NCBI RefSeq assembly: GCF_030867145.1
Contig: NC_134419.1
Span: 72,473,403 to 72,537,402 of the forward strand
Source of the DNA: Opisthocomus hoazin
Lineage: Eukaryota > Chordata > Aves > Opisthocomiformes > Opisthocomidae
Length of the DNA: 64,000 bases
Direction of reading: 5' to 3'
In this document: one piece after another, positions 11,561-23,460 of the stretch
How positions within the stretch are numbered: position 1 is the stretch's first letter
Layout: the number at the start of each line of letters is the position of its first letter
Made by a program: the position numbers and the translations under genes
The notes under the pieces: generated by a model
Seen by the model: only the letters and a program-made list of their open reading frames with translations
Told to the model about the DNA's origin: nothing
Databases searched by the model: none

Positions 11561-14500
11561 TTAGGTGATACCCAGGAACTGTATAGTGGAGTATGTGACG
11601 TACCAATGTTGCTAATACAGTTATTCTTTAGCTAGCACTCCATTAATGTGTGCTGTTACACAAGAAACTGTGATTGTCTCCATCACCAGAATGACTGTCA
11701 CAGAATTTGGATTCAGATGTTTTAAGAAGGCTTCTACACAACACAAGTTTGGAGGTTGTGGGGTTTTTTAAAAGAAGGACAGAGCATGCTGGAAAGGAGA
11801 CTAGACTGCTTTCAGGATCTTGCAACACCAGCAGATCTCAGCAAGGACATTTGGAAACCCAAATAGAGCAAATGCACTGAGATTAATTTGTCCACACCTC
11901 AGATAATCTTTGTTCATCCAAGGTCTCCTGGCTTTGAAACATAGGTCAGTAGAAGTAAATGTAGGTGCTTCTTTAAAATCAGTACTGCAGAAAACATGTG
12001 TCATATGGGCAGGGTGAAAGCACGATAAAAAAAGCCATCACCACAGGAAACTGCATTTAGGTTGTTTAGAATGGCAGCATAACATTTCGTACGAAAAGAA
12101 GTGCTTGACACTGTTTATAAATAGTGAGATATTTGTAAAAATACTGTTCAAATCCATTTGACATGTCTCTTCCAAAGGACTGTATTTTCAGCTGAGTCTG
12201 TATTTTCAATCATTTGCCTTAAGCTTGCATACAACTGCTCTGTTATTTATGAAGTAGTGACCTTCTTTTACTAATATAAAGAATGGGCAATTTTAAATTT
12301 GAATGTACTAAACTATTGCCATTAAAGTATAATTTAATGCAGCGCTCAGTACAGGAACAGTCCTCCTCCTGCAAAAGCCTTCTTCCAAAGAAATGGAAAA
12401 GAAAGAGTCAGAGATGACAAGCCTATATCAAATCGAATGGTTCACTAACATGATTCTGCTACTAGCACAAAGTAGGTCTTCAGATTCCATCACCTAAATA
12501 AAAATGGGTAGTAAACAAAAAATAAATATGAAGGTACTGCTCAAGAAACAGAAGGAGCACATGGTGAGGAATGTACAGTGAGGAGCGACTGCTGAAAGAA
12601 GAACAAGCAGGAGGAGATAAGAATAGTATTTTCTAAAACAAGGTCATTGCAGAAAAGGTTTCGGATTCCAGACTATGTTTATAGTCTTTGGTGTCAAGCT
12701 GTCCAAGAGCAGATCCAGAAAGACTGACTTTGTAAACATAAATTTTCTCTGTCATCCTTTTTCTCACCCGAGGTGCTATCTGTCAAGGCCTATAAACTTC
12801 ACTGTAGATAGATTATGTTAATAGGACATGAAATACTGTATATAGCTAAAGGGAAAATAGGGTGCTTGTATCAAATGCATCTTCCTGTTCACTGATGCAA
12901 GATCTGAGGAGCACTTTCTACAGATAAATTCATCTGGAACAATATTAATTTAACATTGTATTCCCAGTCATAAATGGACCATGCAGACCATGAACATGCA
13001 AGCAACCCAAATGTTGCCATGAATAACTATTTATAGTTACCCTTCCGTCTTCAAACTTTTCAATGCTGGATATTAATCAATACAAAAGTGGCACACTTCA
13101 CTCTCATCATCTCAATTTTGCACTTGAGGTAACTCAAACAAGAGGTTTTAAAGTCAGTTTTTCACAGGCATCCATAACTCATTTTCCATAGCCACAGCAT
13201 GGGTACTGTGAGGGCTCAGTACCTCTCAAGACTTACGTCGGGGAAAACAATAGGTCAGAAGTGCTCACTAGTTCTGAATGGTTCATTTTAGATTTTCAAA
13301 GAGTCCAGCTTAATGCTGCTTTCACTGCTTCAACATCAGAAAGAGCAAATGCCCAGCATTTAGAGCACTCAGAGACAGCTAGGTGCCTATCTTGATTTTT
13401 AAATTCACAGAAGCACCTAATCTGCAGTGAAAACCACAGGAGATAATTGTAAAATTGCTTTTCAAAGCCAGCTGGAAAGCCATCTCCATTTCTAGGTCCT
13501 TTGACAACGTTACTGGCACAAGTATTTTCCCCTGCAATAGATGTTCCTGTGTATCCGTTTGCAAAATTTTATACTCTGTTTGCAATTATGAGGACTTTTG
13601 CTGGAAAGAAAATTAACTTTGCCTTGAGGTAGTTCTCTTAAAAGTGTGTCTTCCTACAGCTATCTGAAATTTCAAGGACTTTAAATGACTGGATACATAC
13701 AGTTATCACAGACAGAGCAGGGAAGCAGTTGTACTTTTGTGTGAAATCTTCTTGTGTGTTTTGTATGAACAAGTCTTACACGGATACATACCATAATTTC
13801 CTCTCGAGGTGGTACAGTTTGTAGACAAAAACACTATTTTAGATGAGTAACTATATTCAGAACTCCTCTCAGTTCACTGCTAAATCTCCTCATTACAGCT
13901 TTTCTGTTTGTAATGCTTCCGTATTTGGCTGGCCCTTCTCAACCGGCACAGCTGAGCAGGGGCACTACAGAAGAGTTATGGACTGGCCTCTTCCCAGGCC
14001 CCTGTTCGCCAGCTAGGGACCACTGCTTTCTCAAAGTCCTACTAGAATACTTCCAGTCCTGTATCATATTTCTAAACCTGTAGGCACCTGAATTACTGCC
14101 AACTGGCAGATGCTGATGTTCTTTCACAGCTAATAAGCTGCCTGCAGCTTCAGCACCAGCTGATGCCTCAGGATCTGATGCAGGATTTTTAAAATATGAT
14201 TGTCCATGTTTCACTGCTAATGCTTTCTGACCCCTTGAAGTGCTCTGAGCACACCTAAGCCAAAAGGTGACTTGCTGTTCAGGTGTATATAGTGGAAGAG
14301 AGGGGTGCCTGTCTTTCCCTGCTTCCAAAGAAACAGGGGTTCTGGTGTTCTAACGAGGAGACTTGAATTTTCTCTTGCAATCAAGACATGGATGTTCAGG
14401 ATCTTTCCAAATCATACTCAGGAGATATCATCATTCTGCAGGCGTATCTACCACTTTTTTTCATGTCTCTTGTTCACACAGTCACGGTGATGATTTAGAC

Positions 14501-17179
14501 ATGCTTCTAACTCCAGAATAAATTTCATGTTTAGAAATCCCAAAGGAAGTGCCTGCTTGCTCAAAGACCATCTTAGTCCCATCACAGTGCTTGATGTTCC
14601 TGTCTTGGCTAGTAAGATTTTCTCTCTACAACACTGACATCTCTGAGGCCACCCTGGGTTACCCAGCTCTTCCCTATAAATTGCTTGAGGGAATCCTGGA
14701 GATGAGGACTCCATTTGGCTACACGATTCATTGAAGACAGGCAGTGCCAGGCACTGAACTGTTCAAACACCTTGAAAGGGTTAGGCCTGAGACAGCTGGA
14801 TTTCTTTTTATCACAGCAAGAGGTCTTTTAAATACCTTCATGTGAGTAATGTCATTTGTCACAAAAGAGCAAAACAATAAGCCTGGAAACCATTCAAAAT
14901 TTTAAGGGGAAGATCTCCTAAACTCTCTCTAAAATAAAAAAACCATTGAGAATTCAGAAGATTTTTTTAGTGGCCGTGTGAGACACCCACCTTGAATCTG
15001 GAAAGAGAGGGACACAACAGTACGAATCCATTGAGGGATGCGTATCTGCCTAGCGTCTTTGCTTTCAGGCAAACTGCTAGCCAGGCTCTCTGCTCAGTTC
15101 CACAGTGTAACATAAACTGAAATACACACCATGGTACTGCACAGATGCCACATTTCATTTACAGGCCTAAATTAAATAGACTTCTGATGCAAAGCTGAAG
15201 CCAAATGTGGATTTATGTTTGAAAGTAACCAAGGGGGGCCCAAGGCATGTACTTTCACAGTACAAGACAAAAAGGTTGACCACAACTTCGTACTTGTCTG
15301 CCTGACAGCCATCCCCACAAGCCTACAAGCCTAGAAACCTACAAAACCCTGCTAAAAAGGCCCAAATAAATTCTTTGCAGAATTTCCCCTGTAGAGGTTC
15401 CTCGTACCGTCCTACTGAAATCAATCGTTTCTGCAGAAAAACGTATGAGTACAGGAAAATATTATGCTCTAATTAAAGGCACAAAAGGTGCAAAAGATGC
15501 AAGTGAAAGACATGTCCATTGGGTCAAGGTTCCCAAACTACTTGTATCCAACTCCCTCAAGGGTTAAAGTAGGGAGGGGGGGAAGGGTGAGTCTATAAGC
15601 CCCTACTCTTGCCATTACATCAACTTCTGCCGTTAGCAGTCATCCAGACAGACAACTTCAAAATCATGCTGGATCCAAACTGTTCATGACTTTGAACATG
15701 TGAAACACCCTCTGCAAATGAGGCAGAAACCACTTTCCACAGCAGCCAAAGTTTCCAATGATTGCAGTGTATTACTCCAGATACCGTGTACTACACTAAT
15801 CTTCTCCAGAGGTGACGGAGGCATGGAAAACTGTGTAAGGCCAGCATCTGAAAGGAAAGGTTGCAGACTCTTGGGCAAACAGAGATGATAAAAGCATTCC
15901 TGGCAGTTGTTGCTATCTAAGCATTCTGGAACAGCCAAGGACATCTTCAGAATGGCACAATATCATCTTCGGAAACTCCGCTCTCGTTATCTGTTTTGTT
16001 TGTGCAGTGCTTGTTTTGTCCCTCAACAACCTTCCATGACCCTCTTTTTAAAGATGAATGGAAGCCAATGTAAGTTAAACACACTCTAGCAAGCACAAAA
16101 TGGAAATCAACTCCTTACAAAACAACCACACAGAGGCTCTGAGTTGACAGACAAACCTGAACCCCGTAACATTTTTGGATAAATGTCACTTTGATTTTCC
16201 CCTTCAGGTCCAAACATGCAACATAGATCCAATTAGGAAGTGAAACCACAATTGCCAACATGTTGATGATGGACTGCACACATCTTAAAAACAGTAACAA
16301 AATCACACACCAAATGCAAGAACAACCAACAAAAATCCAAAATAAAAGCTAAACCAATCCGAGACAACATAAATCTGTGATCGTGCCCCTACATTTCAGA
16401 AAACAAAAGAAGCCGCACTGCTCAGACCAAACCCTGTTTGTCCCAAAGCCTGAATTTTACAATAAATCTGTATCCTTAGCTTACCTTCCCTTCTCAGGCA
16501 TAAATGAAGTCGCCCGGAGGCTTCATTCGGTGCTCCCTACAAAACCTACAAGCACTCAGTCACTGAGCAAATAGTCATACCTTTTCAGTGTTATTCTCAC
16601 TGTACCTGCTTTTTGAGCATCCCCATGCATGGCATACAACGTACAAAAAAGATGTTATGACAGGAGCTCCAGCAACACACTGCCAGTGCTTACTGCATAG
16701 CTAATGCCGCTGTCCCAGCTGATTAATTTGTGCCCTTTGATGTGACCTTTTTCTTCAGCCAAGTTAATATGCAAGCTTAACTTTGCCGAGCAAATCAACC
16801 AAGGTCTGCTTACAATTCCAACAGCATAAATCTGAAGCAAGCTCATTGTTCTATCCCCAAGAAACACAACGACGGTATTTTAAACCGACAGCACCGTGAA
16901 ACGTGATGCATATCTAGAATCAGACACTAGTAATGCAGAAAGATTACATTTTAGATTAGCAACAATGTCCCAACATTACACATGGAAAACAAATGCAAGG
17001 TAACTTCCGGAGGAATAATTTGAATATCCTGTAAACTCCACTAAATTCTGAACTCATACCAGCAAAAAAGCTTGCTGTCATTGGTGAATACACAGTTCAG
17101 CAGCGATCATGAAATGAGAAAAAGTTTAGGAAGTACAGAGGAACAGAATTTTAAAATTCTGTCTCAGATACAAAGTTAT

Positions 17180-17345
17180 GTCAAACATGATGCTCTCACC
17201 TGGAACACTATATTCAGTTCATACTTTCATGTAAGGTGTATAAGAACCAAGCAGGGTTCAAAGTGCATTAAAAGAGTGATTTGGAGGCATTTTTCCATAT
17301 AACAAGAAATTGTTAAGATTGGGATTGGACACAGAGGACAGATAA
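17180..17345 (+). repeat. Decayed ancient CR1 LINE fragment
   Basis: The order of phrases matches the 3' coding/untranslated part of old CR1 elements: CACCTGGAACACTATATTCAG (typical CR1 'cctggaacactgtattcagtt'), then CAAGCAGGGTTCAAAG and a 'ttggaggcat' segment. The reading frame is broken by stops. It is probably an old, inactive copy. Confidence 0.5.
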
Positions 17346-18474
17346 CTGTAGGACAAAGCTCTGTTCACACACAGCTATGCCTGATTAGACTTTCTTCTTT
17401 TTTTTATTTTCAGCATCAAGATGTACAACACCTATGTGTTGCAACTGTGTCAGGAGGCTGGATTAGGATTAACAGTACAAACATGTCAGAGAAAACAGAC
17501 ATAGAAGATTTGTCATAGAAGGCATACTATGGTCTAACCTTAAGTTGAAGTGCTACCACAAAATATAGAATTGCTACTTTGTGACATACTTTTATTACAG
17601 TCAATATTTAATCTTGTATATTCTTTCTTGTGCAAAATTGTGACTTTGCTTCTGATAATAATCCAAAACTGATGTCCTAATTACAGAGTCCAGTAGTTTC
17701 TAGGCCTTTAGGGAGTAAAAAAATAGCACAGTTGCATCATGTCACAGCAACTATTTACCTTCCCACTCGAAACACTAGTGTCAGCCCAGAAATGCATTAG
17801 AACAGTGTCCACTGCTTTTGTCACCTTCAAACTCTTGCCAGTCAGAGACAAGCAAAAAGTTCTCAAATCACAGTAGGGAATGAATAGTCTCCAGCTCCAC
17901 ATCCATGGGAAAAATCTGACCTTTCCTAAACCGACCCAGAAGATCCCCTGTGTCTAACACATAAATACGTGCATAAACAAACACCACTTAAAACCTACAT
18001 CAACAGCTCTTTGTTGCCTTTTCATATAGAAAAGATTTTCAGAAGAGTAGGGACAGATGAACCCTGAATTCTCACCTTCTTTTGGAAAATCTCTGTTGAA
18101 ATATCATCGCTGGAATCCACAGTTAAATATACCTTGTCCTTACCTTTATCACATATATGTTTTGCACTTATTAACAATCCTGTAGATTCAGTTTGTTCAA
18201 AAGTCTTACTGTCATTGTTCTGCTACAAAACACTTTAGCACTGGTCTTTTCTCTGGATGGCTCCTCTAACGATTTCTTAGCTGTGCTTCTGGTTTATTTT
18301 TTTAAAAAGTTTACAGTTTGTGCAGAATCATGCTGCTCTTTCTAATCTCTTCCTGGACCTGCTGTTCTCTGCGTGTTACTCTGTTATGTCTTAAGCTACA
18401 TTAAGGTGACTTGGAAATTGAGAAACAGGATTAAATCCTTGTTATTAATCTTTATGACTGTAACAAAACCTAAT

Positions 18475-18530
18475 GGGAAATTGGAGGGAGTTCAGAGAAG
18501 AGTGAAAACTATTAAGGTGCTTGAGTAGTA
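18475..18530 (+). repeat. Decayed ancient CR1 LINE fragment
   Basis: The phrase GGGAGTTCAGAGAAGAGTG followed by 'aactattaaggtgcttgag' matches the common old-CR1 string 'ggttcagagaagagcaacaaaaatgattaagg'. A possible continuation to about 18740 is too diverged to be sure. Confidence 0.45.
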
Positions 18531-21500
18531 CGTACTTAATTACTTTCAGCAGGCAGTGGCTAACTGACACGGGTGTAACCAGTGTTACCCAACCTTTGAC
18601 AAGAATCTGAGGATTATGGGGTCAGACTTGCAGCAGAGGGGGATCATTTTTTACTGTCAAAGAAGTTGTAATGGGATGAAAGGATGAAAAAGAATGTTTA
18701 GACTAAAGTATACCAGAAAGTATTTTAAAATTGTCAATCTGAAATTCTGAACACATCAAATGGGAAAATTTAGGGCAAAAGAGCAAAAATATTCTGTAAA
18801 GAATCATATGATATTGGCAGAGTGAAGGAAATTACCTCATGAACTATTGCTTTTGTGTGTTTTTCTGGAATTTTATCAGACTCTTGTCTTTTTTTTTGTT
18901 AGTGTAAGCCAATTCTCATGAATCTGTGTTTCATTCTTATGAAAAGGAGAAAGCAATCAAGAAGTCGGGAGCTGCTTAAATATCATCCTAAATCTATTTA
19001 TCTACAAGGTTCTAAATATAATTCTGTTTTTCAGAACACAAAAGTATCATACTTTGATTTTTATGGAAGTTTCCTAATCATGTCCCATGTCCTAAGCTAG
19101 TTTTTGCTGAGAAAATAGGCAAAGTGTCCAGAGAGTTCTACAGCCAGAACGTTAATCTTTTTACAAAATTCAGGCAGCTGTTGTGGTGTACAGACAGGGA
19201 ACTGAGTCCTTTGGCGAAGATGACGTTATGGGCATCCAACACACTGGAAACATGGAAAAAATCCCTTTCGGAGTGATATGAGGGAAGGCAGGAATTCAGT
19301 ATTCTTATTACTAGATGCAAGAAGGGGCCCTAGCCTCATTGCTACCAAATTCAATCACATGATAGTCTTTTGATGCTTAACTCCACCAACCAAAACCAAT
19401 TCTTGGCAGACAACTCCAAAAGGTTGAGGACAAATGACAGTGTTTGGAAAACCAAAGTAAATTTACTGCTAAATTATAAGAATAAATCTTTGCTTGAGGT
19501 AATACTTTATAAAAGGTCCTAAAATAATGGGCAAGCATCAAGAGACGTAACAGATAGGCAGGAAAAAACATTCTGGGCTTAGAAAAGAGATTCACGACAG
19601 CCTCTTCTGGTAGCTGAAAGTGTCCAGTCTTTCCATCTCAACACATCGCATACTTTCTGCCCCTATCCCATACAGGAGAATGCCATGTGCTGTGACCTTC
19701 CTCCCTGCGCATTGCAGCTAATCGTATTGCATGTCCATGCTTCAAGGAAGTTCTGGTTTCATTGCACCTGCATAAATCTGTAACTGGCCATGGGAACTGA
19801 GCCTGCCCGAAGCTGCTTTGAGTCCATATTTGCAGAGTTTGGGACAGATGGCAGCAGGGCACTGGTGACACTCCCCAAGCACTTCAAGCAAGCTGTTTCT
19901 GGCTGTTAAGTTTCTTAAACATTCCTCAGGCTCCAGCACAGCATCACCTGCAGCACACAGGAATTGTTCCAGCGTGGCAGCTTACTCCTGAAACCATTTC
20001 TTCTGGAAGACCCTGCACTTGCCTGTCACACATCTTATGAAATAGTGGATGTCACCTAAAAAGTAACAGGAGATAGGAGTGGGCTGCTGCTGTCACCTAC
20101 TCACCCGGCCTGCAGCCTGTCCCTAAGGCACTCTCAGCAAAAGTCATGGCCCATGCAGCTCACCGACTTTATGAACTGCCCTGCTGCCCAGCTGATATCC
20201 CACTGGCTGGAAATCAGCAGTCGTGTTCACCTTAAAATATTGCACACACAGCTGATACTGGCTGCACCTGTGCAAGTTCTTTGATTCACACCTGTGTTTA
20301 CAGAAGTGTCTGTAAAACCACAAAGCTGGGATTTTTCTACAGCTCCTGAACAAAGCTCAGCTCCAAAACCCAACAGGGTATAAAGTTCAAACATTTACTC
20401 ACCTTTGGAAATCTCAGCCAAAATGACCAGTCTGGCTTCCTTAGAAACATTCCCTCTCACTTAGCTGTGAAACAGCCAAGGCTCAGCAGGTCTTAAGCTA
20501 CCAGCTCTCCTTTCAGAAGGGGGAAGGGAAGGAATCCTAATTCTGGACTTTGTTTTGCCCCTAATCCACCAGAACTCAACCGACTATCAAACCACACTCT
20601 GACACTCCTTCCTTACACACTGGAAGAAAGTTAAATTTCAACAAACGTGGACTAGGAGGGATGGGCTGCCTACAATTTAGAACCCTGTCACTCTTTTGCT
20701 TACTTATTTTTGCAATTGTTTTAAAACTATGCTGTGGATTATTGATAGGAATATTTCAGAACAAATCAATAAATGAGACAGAGCAATTTTGCCATATCAT
20801 TCTCCTCCCCCCACCCCCTTTCTTTTGCTTTACAGGAACAGCCAGGACCAATGCAGAGGGTGCTTGACTTGGCAGTTAATGACCAAGGCAAAAGGTCATG
20901 TGCGAAAACTTAGCTTCCAAGAAACACTCAGTTTAGCAGTTATCTCTAATTGAGACTGGGGAAAGATCAGACTCCAAGCACTCAGACACTCCATTTCTCC
21001 TTCTTATCTGTCAGTGAGTTAATTGCTGCCTTTTTCTCCACCTCAAGAGAGGCACTGGCCACAGATGAAACCAGAGTGCCCAACTTTTGAAAGAGTTGAC
21101 CTAGACTTTTCCAAGTGACCTTTCAAAGGCCATTCTCTGGTGCCTCTTAAAAAACACATTAGAATTGTAAACTTTCTTTGCTGTCCCTAATTATAAGGCT
21201 AATCCAATTCTCACTAACTACAACAATGGTTTTAATATTGGCTTGAGCAGGAGTGGAAACACGGAATTATATTTGGCATCCAAAGATGATCTACTGTTCA
21301 CAAGGTCACGGAGTCTGGAATCGAGAAGAAGCTGTAACCTCTTCAAGTTACTCTCATGCTCTGGGGTTTATAGGAAAGAAGCTTGTGTTGTTTTTCAAAG
21401 AGATTCTTTGTGGATATATTTAACCAGATCCTTGGGAAAATCCTTCTTGTGCTAAAATTAGGATCCAATGACCCTAAAAGACAAAAGTTTCTGTAACACT

Positions 21501-22624
21501 AGGTAAAAGTATAATCTGCGTGTTGGTTTTCAGACTACTTTAGCAGACTCCTCGTCTTTGCCCAACGATGCACTGCCATCGTGTGGCTCGGTAAATCAAC
21601 GACAGTATTTATTAACACACTGATGTAATACTCCTAGGATGTCCTCACAGACCTTTCATAGCTTTGATTTCTAGCATGCTTATAATGCATCAACTTTATG
21701 CTTTCAGGGTATTTACTGAAAATGGCAAAAAAAAAGGAAATAAATAATGCGGTTCCTCCTTTAAATTACAAGAGTTCAAAAATGTTCAATAACACTATTC
21801 AAAATGAACTATATTTTGATCGCTTTACTTTAATAGTGGATTGTTTCTAATGCAGACCACTGCCAACCTTCCATTTCCTTTAATTGATTAAAAAGAGGTG
21901 AGCTCTTGGCATAACTATAATATTATATATATGTGTGTTTATGCACATAACTTTATTGATCTCATGTCCAGTTGCTTCTTTGACTTGAGAAAGAGCAAAT
22001 GGCTTCCTAGTTGTTCCCTCAATCCTTTATCTTCTAACAGCACCTTGCTGTCTCAATCCTAAGTATTCAGCTATGGATCCTAATGGGCCTACCCACTGAA
22101 AGCCCCTCATGAACTTCTGTTGATTTGGACAGAGCTGCACTAGAAAAGGTAAGGTCTTCAGAATCTTAATTTAGGGGAAAGAGGTCCAAAGCAAACACTT
22201 CTCTGTGCACCTACTGATTGATCTTTCAACATACAGAGCATTAAGACCATGCCTCATCTTCTCTACTCCACTACAAAAAAAAAAAAAAAAAAAGAGCATT
22301 ATGAATACCGTGAGCCTAACATTCAGAGGGGGCCAGTCGTTTCCTCTCTTTGAAACACTCATGCCAAGTCTTGGCTAAGCCAATGATAAGCAGTTGGCAG
22401 AAGAAGCTATTTCTTTTTCTTCCCTGGAATCTTATTTCTAATAGTTAATTCTGCTTTTTAAAAAATTCCATCTGGCTTCATAGCACTAGGAAGTCAATGC
22501 CGGCCAGGAAAGTCAAGAGTTGTAGGCAGCGCTTTATCTAGGAGGGTACTTCTTAAGAATTTGAGTTTGAGACGGTCGGCTGTCACAGGCACAGCCTCCC
22601 AGCTGTGAACAAGCACAGTGAATA

Positions 22625-22697
22625 AGCAACAGCTTGCTTTAAAAGGCTGTCTTTATTCACACGGATTGCAGCAGGATATTGAAGGGAAGCTGTTGCT
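22625..22697. repeat. Perfect 11-bp inverted repeat
   Basis: AGCAACAGCTT (22625-22635) and its exact reverse complement AAGCTGTTGCT (22687-22697) are separated by 51 bp. It lies about 350 bp left of the orphan CpG island. Chance is a reasonable explanation. Confidence 0.7.
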
Positions 22698-22889
22698 ACT
22701 TTCAAATCAGCAACTTGTTTGAAGAAGCTGGCATTCAACGCTCATACCCGGTATTTGTTATTGCACGTCCACGGAAACAGGTCTTCCTGACCCAGTCACT
22801 ATTAGTGCAGTTATGCTGTGTCCTGGAACGTTGTAATAAATATTCTTCTGATCTAATGTCAATCAAAAATCAAATCTGCTTTCCTTCCG

Positions 22890-22990
22890 GCATATGTATA
22901 CATATGTGTATATATATAAACATGTAAAACTTATTTATATGCATAAATATTTTTTTATATATATATACGTATATATATACAGAAACATAT
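22890..22990. repeat. AT microsatellite-rich block
   Basis: Alternating TA/TG/CA runs, including TATATATATATACGTATATA, form an almost pure AT block. It ends about 50 bp before a sharp change to GC-rich sequence. Confidence 0.85.
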
Positions 22991-23039
22991 AAATTCACAT
23001 GACCTTTATATATATTCAGATTCCTCTTTTACACAGCTC

Positions 23040-23460
23040 AGCCCTTCGCTGTCAGGCTCCGAGGACAGACACGCTGGACTACCCCACAGGTTGCTGGGTT
23101 CGTCCTGCCACACACCGCGTCACCTCCCTTTCCACAACCCACAACGCGTGAAGCAGTCTCGGAGCCCCTCGCCCCCCCGCAGCCGGGCACAGCGAGCCAG
23201 CGGAGGGCGCGCCGCGGCCTCGGGCAGCGCAGCAGAGACCGCCGAGTGCTGTCAGCGAAGGCTCCCGGCTTCCACCTCCTCCTGGGTGGGTGTCTGTACA
23301 CCTAACGCGGGGAGGCGGCTGCCCGCCGGGCCCTGGCGCTCCCGGGAAGCTCCCCGCGGCCGGCCCCGCAGCCCCCCGGCTAACTCGGCAGCCTTTCACC
23401 CCCTCTCCCCCCGATCTCTCCCAAGAGAATCGTCCCCCAGCTCTTCAAAGAGTTTGGGAG
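23040..23460. promoter_or_regulatory. Orphan CpG island
   Basis: A GC-rich, CpG-dense block of about 400 bp is isolated in AT-rich intergenic DNA, about 19 kb upstream of the minus-strand start exon and 24 kb upstream of ENO4. Open frames on both strands across it show no recognisable domain. A donor-like GAG|GTGACG on the minus strand (near 23126) and AAG|GTGCGAGT on the plus strand (near 23491) could end a first exon. It may be an alternative upstream promoter of the minus-strand gene, a lncRNA promoter or an intergenic island. Confidence 0.6.

Larger units (their letters stand above)
4071..22600. other. Intergenic AT-rich DNA, no gene recognised
   Basis: None of the open frames on either strand shows a recognisable domain, splice-linked partner or coding-like conservation pattern. 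The stretch contains decayed CR1-like fragments (about 8440-8500, 11475-11560, 17180-17345, 18475-18530), listed separately. It also contains one frame ending at a strong donor-like site (6876-7145) and a 129-codon minus-strand frame (13939-14328), both discussed as weak observations. A 19-base A run lies at 22275-22293. Confidence 0.6.

Noticed and set aside
13939..14328. 129-codon minus-strand frame
   Set aside because: The composition is protein-like, but there is no homology I recognise, no promoter or splice context, and its surroundings are ordinary intergenic DNA. Frames this long occur by chance in 64 kb.
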